Shown here: positions 56,400 to 64,000 of the stretch, piece after piece
Numbering within the stretch: the stretch's first letter is position 1
Layout: every line of letters begins with the position of its first letter
Assembly: GCA_963723235.1 (NCBI GenBank)
Contig: CAVRPV010000017.1
Location: 219,822 to 283,821, forward strand
Length of the DNA stretch: 64,000 bases
From: CAIRTM01 sp963723235
GTDB taxonomy: Bacteria > Desulfobacterota > WTBG01 > CAIYCZ01 > CAIRTM01
Direction: 5' to 3'
Made by a program: the position numbers and the translations under genes
The notes under the pieces: generated by a model
What the model was told of the DNA's origin: nothing
Seen by the model: the letters and a program-made list of their open reading frames with translations, nothing else
Database searches by the model: none

Positions 56400-58524
56400 T
56401 TATCTTTTCATCCAATACTCTGCGATTTCGCATGGTAAAAAATGAATAAATTGATCTTGATATTTTGTGATTATATATTCCAGGATTTCTTTGTAAAAAT
56501 TAGAAGGATAAAGCATTGCAGATTTCAGTATCATCAAAAGACATATAATCAGGATGTGTGTTTAGTAGAACCATCCCATTATTTTCTGCGATCCAGTCAA
56601 TTTTTTGTTTCCAGATTCGGATGTCTTTTTCACCCAATATTGAAAATAAAGTAAAATCCTGAGGAAGAGTATATGGTAATTCAACATATTTATTTCCAGT
56701 TTCCTTTGATGTGTAGATAAATGGGAAAATGGTGTTAACCGGATCAGGTTGTGGCTCAAAGGGATCTGTATCAAAAGATGAAGAATCATATAAAATATTC
56801 AGTTCACTTATCCATTCAAAATTATGATGAGAGGATGGCGAAACAAAACCACTTGCATCCCAATCTCTTAAATACTTATTTATTCTAACAGCCCTTTTTT
56901 GAAACTCTTTCTTAGAAAAGTAATATTTCCCATCATGTTTTAATCCATGTAATCCGACTTCAAAACCTTGCTTCTTTATCTCAGTAATAAGAGTTTCCGG
57001 GACATCATAACGTTCGGGTGAAAAATTGAACGAGGACTTAAAACCAAGATTTTTTTCAATCTCGATTAACGTATCTATATTCTTCATTCCGTATATAGAT
57101 TCAACATCATGGCGCAATACCACTGCAAATTTCTTTTTCCCCGGCCAGCCTGTCCAATTTTCAGGAGGATTATTTGAATTAAAATTTATCGGCCAATCAT
57201 TACTATGTATTTTTTTAATTCTTTTTGCAATTAATCTGCGTATTTTTAACTGCACATACCTGGGTATTCCTGGTTTTAAAAAATAGAATAATTTTAAAAA
57301 TCCACTTTTTAGTACAGACCTTTTATTTCCATAAATCTTCGGCTTCATAATATTGCTTATTAGATTAAGAAACTTTTTAGATTCCAATTGCCAACCATGA
57401 GCTTTATAAATTTTATTGCCTCGTAGTACGTAGTCCTGCCGTAAAGAAGGATTTTGGTACAGATTTAATATTTCTGAGGCCAGGCTTTTTTCATCTCCGG
57501 GCTCAAAAAACGGCAGAGAATCTTTATCAAAGTAGTCTCTGATACCGGTAGTGTTTGGAGCAATAACAGGTTTTCCCATTGACAGATATTCAAAAATCCG
57601 TGTAGGCATATTTATTTCTGTAAAGGGGCTTCGTTTATTGGGGATTATTCCGAGGTCTATTTTTTCAATAGCTTCGGCGATTTCTTCCAGAGAAACAGGT
57701 CCGTGGTACTTTACCAAATCCTGAAGACCCAGCTCATCAATCAGCTCCAGAAATCTGGGAACAAAATCACCCTCCCCAAATACTTGAAGAAACAGTCCGG
57801 GAATTTTCTCTTTAATGAGTACAATTGCCTGAAGTACAGTATCCAATCCATGCCGTTCAACCATTGTCCCGTGAAACATCAATACAAAGGCATCAGGTTG
57901 TTGGTTTGCGTCATTAACAGCAGTATCTTTCTCCTTGATACAGAAAATAGATGTATCCGGAGAATTCATAACAATCTCAATTTTATTTTCCGGACAACTG
58001 CGCGCAACAAACAGATCACGGAAGGCAATGTTTGGGGTCAATACCATGTTACAAAAGCTGATACTGAGTTTCTCCATGTAGCATAACGTGCGAATAACCA
58101 AGTGACGTTTTAGTAAATTATATTTTGCCATATACACTTCCGGCATGGGATCATGAAGATCCAAAATAATCTTTGCACCTAAAAGTTTGGGCACTAAAGC
58201 GCTGAAAACCAGAACATCAGGCATATTATGAACATGTACAATGTCGTAACGCTTTTTAAAATAAAGATAATTTAGCTTCCAGAATGAAAGAAAAATAAAA
58301 TAACCATACTCCCAAATATAGCGGGTCTTTTTCCCACGTTTTCGCTGGAGCGGCAACCGATAAACCTGTACCCCGTTAACAACTTCCTCTTTAGTCTCAT
58401 TTTTATTGCGCAGGCAAATCATATCTACAGACATACCTTTGCCAACAAGCGCCTCAGCCTCACGCTTGGGACGAACGTCTGCAGGATAATATGAGAAAAG
58501 TACCATTGCTATTCGGGCAGTCAT
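56400..58524 (-). CDS. fusion of GT4 glycosyltransferase and polysaccharide deacetylase-like domain
   Basis: The open frame of 674 residues starts at 58524. Residues 1 to about 390 are a GT-B glycosyltransferase: YDIVHVHNMPDVLVFSALV, LDLHDPMPEVYMAKYN, VLMFHGTMVERHGLDT, NMPTRIFEYLSMGKPVIAPN. From about 430 on is a carbohydrate-esterase-4-like domain: FAVVLRHDVESIYGMKNIDT, EVGLHGLKHDGKYYFS and FVSPSSHHNFEW, ending near HPDYM. The frame changes near 56510; the other frame gives a natural end (NFYKEILEYIITKY, AEYWMKR) at 56400. A polymerising and a deacetylating activity on one chain is unusual. Confidence 0.85.
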
Positions 58525-58573
58525 TTTTTTGAACCCCCTATATATTGTTAAACAATTAAAGTTGTTTATCTTA

Positions 58574-58815
58574 TTTAATATTTTTGTCCAGGCTCAGTTC
58601 GGCAACTAGCTGCTTGAGATTGCGGTTCTCCTCCTCAAGCTATTTCAATCGCCGCAGCTCACTGACCCCAAGCCCGCCGTACTTCTTGAAAGGTAGCCTC
58701 GCTGATGCCCATCTTGCAGCATACCTCAGCAACCGATGTGCCGGTCTCTGCCTGCCGCAGTGCGAAGGAGATCTGTTCTTCGGTAAATCTTGTCTTCTTC
58801 AGAGCAAGATACCTC
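58574..58815 (-). pseudogene. IS3-family OrfA remnant
   Basis: The minus strand reads KKTRFTEEQISFALRQAETG, then TSVAEVCCKMGISEATF and, after frame breaks, GVSELRRLKLEEENR-like text. This is the helix-turn-helix OrfA of IS3-group elements. OrfB is missing here; an OrfB piece of similar type lies at 61550-61915. Confidence 0.8.
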
Positions 58816-58933
58816 CTTTTCTAAAAGAAATTATTTTGCCAGATTCCTCTACTTTTAGCTAGTACAGTTTATAGGGAGGAGGTCACAGGGACCGCTCACG
58901 CTTATCTTGAATCAGGACTAGTGCGAGCAGCTC

Positions 58934-59673
58934 TTGCAATGCGGGCTTGGTGATCCTGAGTTTTTGTGCGCACATCAAACCGGGATTATGCATGCTGGCC
59001 GCGGTTTCATGCCGACCATTGAGCTTGAATCTCCATCAGAGCGTATTGTTGTTAGAAAGTACCAACGGGGCGGGTTGCTTCGTTTTCTGAATGCCGATAT
59101 ATTCCTTGGCCGTCATCGTTTCTTTAACGAGCTTGCCGCTACCCTGCACGCGGTGGAAGAAGGTATCCCGGTCGCAGATGTCCCGGGGACTCTTAGCTTG
59201 CGTTTGTGCGGCCCCCTGTAGCGGCATTATCTTGTTTCGCCTGAATCGACTGACTGTTACGATTTGCCGGTCTGGTTTCAGAAACAAGGCCCTCGTAAAA
59301 AAAGATGCTGCCGCCCTGCGCCTGTGCTGCTGATCGGCTCAGACATATGCATGACTGCGGTTTGGATCATGGTGATTTGAATTTAAAAAATATTCTTGTC
59401 AGCCGCACGGATTTTCGGCAGCTTTTCATAATTGGCTGGGACAAGTCAACGCATAGCCAGGGTGCGCTGGATCTGGATGACCGTCAGCGGAATGTGATCC
59501 GGTTCTGCCGCTCGTCCGGAAAATTACGCATGCGGGGTATTCGTGTTCCTGAGCAGTTTGCGGACATTTTTCTTGAGAAGTACTGGCACAATCCGGATAT
59601 GGCCCAGGCTTGCCGGCATATCCTGCTGCAGACTCTTAATCGTCGCAGAGTGTTCTGGCACTTTCTGCGATAA
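58934..59673 (+). pseudogene. Kdo kinase / WaaP-like lipopolysaccharide kinase, broken copy 1
   Basis: The first frame has GRGFMPTIELESPSERIVVR, KYQRGGLLRFLNADIFLGRH and NELAATLHAVEEGIPVADVP (N-lobe). After breaks near 59200-59330, the C-lobe follows: MHDCGLDHGDLNLKNILVSR with the catalytic HGDLNLKN loop, then LFIIGWDKSTH. The metal-binding Asp of the IIDWD motif is Gly here, so this copy should be inactive even if its frame were whole. The family phosphorylates Kdo in the inner core. Confidence 0.75.
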
Positions 59674-60336
59674 AACTGTTGTGTATTTGCGGTCAGATAA
59701 TAGCCTGTGCCTGTAAAATAAGCCCGGAATCTTGCATTTGTAGCCTGGGTTTTAGTTGTGGTATTTTATGACTTTAAGAGCCGTCAATGCTTGCGATTTT
59801 GTATTCTTTCGATTGCCAGCATTCAGCCTGCTCGCTTCTATGTTCTCACATAAACTTCCAACATTTTGGACACCCATCCCCCAAATTGGCATATCAGTGA
59901 CAGTTTATATCACTAACTGCGCTCTTCTAACCTGATGATAGAGTGCGGTTGCTGCCTGTATTTTGCGCCCTCTTTTTTACGGTATATGATTCTTTGCTTC
60001 AACAATAAAGCACCCTTCTGAAACAGGCACATATCCAGAGGTCTGAAGCCCGCTTGTTTGTTGTGGGCGTTGGACGTCTTTGGCACTAATTCTGCATAAT
60101 ATTAATGATTAATAGAGAGCACCCTGCCGGTCGATTCTTATATTCGTTATTTCTCCAAGAATGCGAATTGCAAAGATATAGTTTCGATATTTTATGCGGT
60201 TTTTCAGAAATAGATACTTCCCTCTGAATCATCAGCCCTGTGCATATACAGTGATTATAAACATCATTTCAGCTCTCAGTATTACAGAAATATTATTCAT
60301 GGCGCATGAAAAAAGCACCGATATATATATACAATA
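59674..60336. other. gene-free region
   Basis: About 660 bases without a supportable gene. A CCAAATTGG palindrome lies at 59881-59889; the same 9-mer occurs twice at 62412 and 62482. The rest shows scattered stops in all frames. Confidence 0.4.
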
Positions 60337-60394
60337 CGACCGTTGCGAGCGGCCATGAGATTGCGATCAATATATGAGTGTTGAGAAGGAGGAC
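60337..60394 (+). repeat. conserved leader sequence, copy A
   Basis: A run of about 58 bases (CGACCGTTGCGAGCGGCCAT ... TGAGTGTTGAGAAGGAGGAC) that ends in the ribosome-binding site of the gene at 60401. Copy B at 60638-60696 differs at only a few positions. Upstream, both also share an (AT)n tract. Confidence 0.75.
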
Positions 60395-60400
60395 AATTAA

Positions 60401-60613
60401 ATGGTTTGGTTTACATGGATTATCTCAATAACACTAAGTTACATTATTTTTGTATGCCTTGTCTGCAAGTTTCTCACGGGCATAAGGTGTCGATATGAAA
60501 ATTTAAATCGGGAGAGTTGGGGTGATGAAGGCTACGTGCAGACAAATAGTCTGCCACAGGAAGGCAGACCTTCTATGCAGGCCTCAACTGGGCATTGTAG
60601 TCATGCCGCATGA
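60401..60613 (+). CDS. small membrane protein behind leader A
   Basis: The product has 70 residues: an N-terminal membrane helix (MVWFTWIISITLSYIIFVCL) with Cys residues at its end, then a polar tail with no known motif. GAAGGAGGAC lies 7 bases before the ATG, a strong ribosome site contained in the conserved leader. Family unknown. Confidence 0.5.
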   Translation: MVWFTWIISITLSYIIFVCLVCKFLTGIRCRYENLNRESWGDEGYVQTNSLPQEGRPSMQASTGHCSHAA

Positions 60614-60637
60614 CAGAGTACCAATATATAAGGTAGA

Positions 60638-60696
60638 CGACCGTTGCGAGCGCTCATGAGTTTGCGATCAATATATGAGTGTTGAGAAGGAAGACA
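60638..60696 (+). repeat. conserved leader sequence, copy B
   Basis: CGACCGTTGCGAGCGCTCAT ... TGAGTGTTGAGAAGGAAGAC, the near-copy of 60337-60394. It ends just before an ATG at 60703 that is in frame with the secreted protein gene. Confidence 0.75.
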
Positions 60697-60747
60697 CGGG
60701 GCATGCGCTTTGAAAAACATAAGAATTTTAATAGCAGGAAATCAACT

Positions 60748-61515
60748 ATGAAGTTTCGTTCACGGACATATGCAACCATTACCGCTATCGTTGCAGTCTT
60801 CAGTATGGTTGTGTTTTTTTATACACCAGTTGTTGATGCAGGAGAGTTGACCATCGTCCAAAAAAAGCTCGATTGCAAGAAACTGGTGAAAAAACCCCAA
60901 AAACTCAATTTGCGGATCACAGGCGATGCAGGTTTCAATCCCTACGCTACTGTAGATCCAGGTCCGTTTGCACTGGTAAAGACAAAGCCGAATGCTAATA
61001 AAGGCAGATTGAAGCTTACTTTGCTTGTGCCTGTCAGGTTTCCTGCGGGGACGTATGAGATATGGGTTGGCAATTTTAAGGGAAACGTAACGATCTCTGG
61101 TGAAGGCCCGCAAGATTCGGATCAAGACGGTTATGATGATAATGAAGACAACTGCCCGGGAACCTCTAATCCGGGCCAGCAGGATGTTGACAATGACGGT
61201 ATTGGTGATGCCTGTGATGATGATACTATTTATGGTTATATTTCAGGAGAGTTTAAAGAAGGTATTGCGGTGAATATTGCCATTATGACTGGTTCAATGC
61301 CAACCATTATTGATACATTAATAACAGATGAAGATGGTTACTTTTCTATAGGCGACCTGGAAGATAACTGGTATGAAGTTTCCCCGGAGTATTATGATTA
61401 TATTTTCTCCCCGAATTCTAGCAACTGTACAAATTTCCACAAGCCAATAATCTGTAAAGCAACTGAAATTTCAGTTTCCTGCGTGACATACATTGGCCGC
61501 AAGAAATCAAATTGA
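60748..61515 (+). CDS. secreted protein with thrombospondin type 3 calcium-binding repeats
   Basis: The product has 255 residues from the ATG at 60748; an in-frame ATG at 60703 lies at the right distance from leader B and would add 15. A signal peptide (to VVDA) is followed by a novel-looking beta domain shared with the gene at 62721 (GELTIVQKKLDCKKL, NLRITGDAGFNPYATVDPGP, GTYEIWVGNFKGNVTISGE). Then one TSP3 unit, DSDQDGYDDNEDNCPGTSNP and DVDNDGIGDACDDD, and a C-terminal domain of about 75 residues of carboxypeptidase-regulatory-like beta fold (GYISGEFKEGIAVNIAIM, TDEDGYFSIGDLED). Confidence 0.8.
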   Translation: MKFRSRTYATITAIVAVFSMVVFFYTPVVDAGELTIVQKKLDCKKLVKKPQKLNLRITGDAGFNPYATVDPGPFALVKTKPNANKGRLKLTLLVPVRFPAGTYEIWVGNFKGNVTISGEGPQDSDQDGYDDNEDNCPGTSNPGQQDVDNDGIGDACDDDTIYGYISGEFKEGIAVNIAIMTGSMPTIIDTLITDEDGYFSIGDLEDNWYEVSPEYYDYIFSPNSSNCTNFHKPIICKATEISVSCVTYIGRKKSN

Positions 61516-61549
61516 GGCATTCCCGGCTAAAATTATCCACAACAGTTAA

Positions 61550-61915
61550 GGGGCCCGTATCCGGCGGCCGTTAAACAGATTGTCACAGACAAAATCCATG
61601 CTCCAGCACTGATCCACGCTACAAACATCGGGGCGCTGCATGCGATGAGCCGCAGCTACTCTACGACGAAAACGCTTGGATCGAAGATTAAGCCCTTCCC
61701 TGCAGTTATATTCGATACACTCCTTTATGGTTTACCTCCCAGCCCTCACGCCTCAGTAAAACATATATCCGTCGGTATCCGTAGCGACCCGTGCTGACGC
61801 AATTTCATGATTGCGGGCAGTTAGGACTCTATCGTCCATACGAGATTTATAGTAATAGCTTGTGCACTGGATGCCAACAACACTGCATGCTCCCCGTCTC
61901 TTGCCGCCCTGGCGC
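61550..61915 (-). pseudogene. IS3-family OrfB fragment
   Basis: The minus strand gives, across frame breaks, RRGACSVVGIQCTSYYYKSR, REGWEVNH, EGLNLRSKR, RMQRPDVCSVDQCWSMDFV, and then ends. This is the N-terminal half of an IS3 transposase with the first DDE aspartate (CWSMDFV). The fragment abuts the duplicated kinase piece at 61916. Confidence 0.75.
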
Positions 61916-62253
61916 GCTGTGTTGCTGATCGGCTCAGACATATGCATGACTGCGATTTGGATCATGGTGATTTGAATTTAAAAAATATTCTTGTCAGCCG
62001 CACGGATTTTCGGCAGCTTTTCATAATTGACTGGGACAAGTCAACGCATAGGCAGGGTGCGCTGGATCTGGATGACCGTCAGCGGAATATGATCCGGTTC
62101 TGCCGCTCGGCCGGGAAATTACGCATGCGCGGCATCCGTGTACCTGAAATGTTTTCAGAAATTTTTCTTGAGCATTACTGGTATGATCCGGTCCTTGCGG
62201 ATATCCGCCGGCAGGCCCTGCATCGGGCGCTGAGGCGTCGTACTTTTTTTTAG
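61916..62253 (+). pseudogene. Kdo kinase / WaaP-like, C-lobe copy 2
   Basis: From 61916 the sequence matches 59322-59640 nearly base for base at first, then diverges: HMHDCDLDHGDLNLKNILVS, LFIIDWDKSTHRQGALDLDD, RMRGIRVPEMFSEIFLEHYW and RRRTFF. It retains the IIDWD metal-binding aspartate that copy 1 has lost, but lacks the N-lobe altogether, which the IS3 fragment has replaced. Confidence 0.8.
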
Positions 62254-62720
62254 CGTTTCCTGCCTTAAGTCCCCCTTGTACTCATAGAACTGGACTCCAG
62301 AAGCCCTCATTTTTTGTGAGTCATATTCGGTCTGCAGTCGTTCCACGCGGGCGGGATATCAGCGCAATATTCCAACATCTCCTCACTTATAAAATTTTTT
62401 TATAATATACTCCAAATTGGTTGATTATTTTGAGTATTGTGCCGCAACAAGCAAATGTATTCCAAAATAGTACTATATTCGCCAAATTGGTTCATTTTGC
62501 GATAATTTACGGCATTGTAAACCACAATATACCAAAAAACCACCTTTTATTTTCTATATTTTACCATTTTTTCAGGCTTTGTTGCAGTCGAGATACGGAA
62601 TTAAGTTTTTTTAAAACCGTCTAAACCAGTATTTTTTTTAAAAATTTCGCTTAATTGGCTTGGCATCCTTCCTGCTAACTCGTGTGCGTAACAGATAATT
62701 TTTTAAAAAGGAGATTCTCA
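62254..62720. other. AT-rich upstream region with two CCAAATTGG sites
   Basis: No gene. Two direct repeats CCAAATTGGTTxATT lie at 62412-62426 and 62482-62496, 70 bases apart (about 6.7 helical turns). CCAAATTGG is palindromic and could be an operator for the secreted-protein gene. A GGAG at 62710 precedes its ATG. Confidence 0.4.
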
Positions 62721-64000
62721 ATGCATCGTCAACCCAGGATATATAGTGCCATTATACTTTTCGTAGCGACCCTCAGCATGACTGTGTCTTTCAGTTCATC
62801 AGCTGTTGCTGCAGAAGATTCACCGGAATGGGAGAAAACTGATCTCTATCAGGAATGCACCGACAGGACTGATTGCCCGTCCGGTTTTGCTTGTATGGAT
62901 ACTATCTGTGTCGATGCAGGAGAGTTGACCATCGTCCAAAATAAGCTCTATTCCAAGGATCTGGAAAAAAAATCCAACAAACGCAAAACACTCAATTTGC
63001 AGATCACAGGCGATGCAGGTTTCAATCCCTACGGTGCTGTAGATCCGGGTCCGTTTACACTGCTCAAGAAAAAGCCGTATGCTAAAAAAGGCCAATTGAG
63101 TCTTAGTTTGGGTGTGCCTTTCGGGCTTCCGGCAGGGACGCATGAGATATGGGTTGGCAATTATAAGGGAAACGTAACGATCTCTGGCGAGTTTGACAAC
63201 TGTCCATTCATAACAAACCCCGGCCAAGAAGATGCTGATGATGACGGTATTGGTGATGCCTGTGACAACTGTCCATTCATAACAAACCCCGGTGAAGAAG
63301 ATGCTGACGATGACGGTATTGATGCTCTTTATATGCCCGCAGCAAGGGGAAAAAAATGTGAAAAAGATGTTGACAATGACGGTATTGGTGATGCCTGTGA
63401 CAACTGTCCGTTAATAGCAAACCCCGGTCAACAAGATGCTGACAATGACGGTATTGGTGATGCCTGTGACAACTCTCCATTCATAGCAAACCCCGGTCAA
63501 GAAGATGCTGACAATGACGGTATTGGTGATGCCTCTGACAACTGTCCGTTAATAGCAAACCCCGGTCAACAAGATGCTGACAATGACGGTATTGGTGATG
63601 CCTGTGACAACTGTCCATTCATAGCAAACCCCGGTCAAGAAGATGCTGACAATGACGGTATTGGTGATCCCTGTGACAACTTCCATTCATAGCAAACCCC
63701 GGTCAAGAAGATGCTGACAATGACGGTATTGGTGATGCCTCTGACAACTGTCCGTTAATAGCAAACCCCGGTCAACAAGATGCTGACAATGACGGTATTG
63801 GTGATCCCTGTGACAACTCTCCATTCATAGCAAACCCCGGTCAAGAAGATGCTGACAATGACGGTATTGGTGATGCCTCTGACAACTGTCCGTTAATAGC
63901 AAACCCCGGTCAACAAGATGCTGACAATGACGGTGTTGGTGATGTGTGTGAAGGCCCGCAAGATTCGGATCAAGACGGTTATGCTGATGATGAAGACAAC
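62721..64000 (+). CDS. secreted TSP3-repeat protein, paralogue of 60748 (partial; one frameshift)
   Basis: The ATG at 62721 follows AAAAGGAG. A signal peptide (to AVAA) leads to a cysteine motif YQECTDRTDCPSGFACMDTI, like one in the BspA-type protein at 8.5 kb. The beta domain shared with 60748 comes next (LNLQITGDAGFNPYGAVDPG, HEIWVGNYKGNVTISGE). Then ten TSP3 units of 23 residues (CDNCPFIANPGQEDADNDGIGDA) are visible, with a foreign 17-residue insertion DALYMPAARGKKCEKDV after the second. One base is missing near 63681 (AACTTCC for AACTCTCC), which shifts the frame; the repeats then remain open to the window edge. TSP3 units bind calcium with Asp side chains. Confidence 0.8.
63189..63941 (+). 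repeat. 69-bp tandem repeats encoding TSP3 units
   Basis: Ten copies at 69-bp spacing from 63189. From 63390 the copies alternate between ...CCGTTAATAGCAAACCCCGG-TCAACAAG and ...CCATTCATAGCAAACCCCGG-TCAAGAAG, so the real unit is 138 bp. Some copies replace a conserved cysteine by serine (ASDNCP, CDNSPF). Confidence 0.9.

Noticed and set aside
60337..60703. Leader repeats as a cyclic-di-GMP or other known riboswitch
   Set aside because: The conserved cores of the riboswitch classes I know are absent, and stems are short and not clearly compensated between the two copies.
63189..63941. Regular 69-bp repeats resembling a CRISPR array at first sight
   Set aside because: The repeats are contiguous, in frame and encode calcium-binding TSP3 units; there are no unique spacers and no cas genes.

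Overview
The window looks like a chromosome segment from an anaerobic Desulfobacterota-type (deltaproteobacterial) bacterium. The evidence is a complete siroheme-dependent (Ahb) heme pathway, a PxxKW cysteine-rich protein, several radical SAM enzymes, a bactofilin, lipoproteins of an outer-membrane organism, and dispersed palindromic elements of a kind common in that group. No rRNA or other taxonomic marker is present, so this is inference.

Positions 1-42.4 kb are GC-richer, core-like chromosome: a 4Fe-4S membrane protein with a small CXXC partner; a TPR lipoprotein and a LolB-like lipoprotein; pgl; trpBA; rpoZ; tRNA-Pro; a very large, broken BspA-type leucine-rich-repeat surface protein gene; truA; a dead IS481 transposase; hisG-alr; a Pal/OmpA lipoprotein; a ROK sugar kinase; a radical SAM protein; elbB; a bactofilin / coiled-coil / lytic transglycosylase group; a PxxKW protein; two MarR regulators; then a minus-strand heme operon (hemC, cobA-hemD, hemB, hemL, hemA, ahbD, fused ahbAB, ahbC, sirC) with nearly all junctions overlapping. 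An aminotransferase, APS kinase, ribF and a hotdog thioesterase follow, up to tRNA-Leu(CAG).

Immediately 3' of tRNA-Leu lies the 3' end of a tyrosine-recombinase gene broken by an IS3 remnant. From there the DNA is visibly AT-richer and behaves as an accessory island: a coiled-coil/OmpA protein with 150-bp tandem repeats next to an ExeA-like ATPase, a second integrase fragment, asparagine synthetase, two glycosyltransferases (one fused to a polysaccharide deacetylase), a sugar amidotransferase, an acyl-AMP ligase, an acyl carrier protein, a DUF362 protein and an acyltransferase. This is a surface-polysaccharide locus, much of it broken by frameshifts. The last 6 kb hold IS3 scraps, two partial copies of a Kdo-kinase-like gene, a duplicated leader sequence, and two paralogous secreted proteins with thrombospondin type 3 calcium-binding repeats.

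Single-base frameshifts recur through the window, including in genes that should be essential (hemC, hemL, ahbC, ahbD). Several sit in short homopolymers. Either the assembly carries indel errors or parts of the region are decaying; this affects how every 'broken' gene below should be read.
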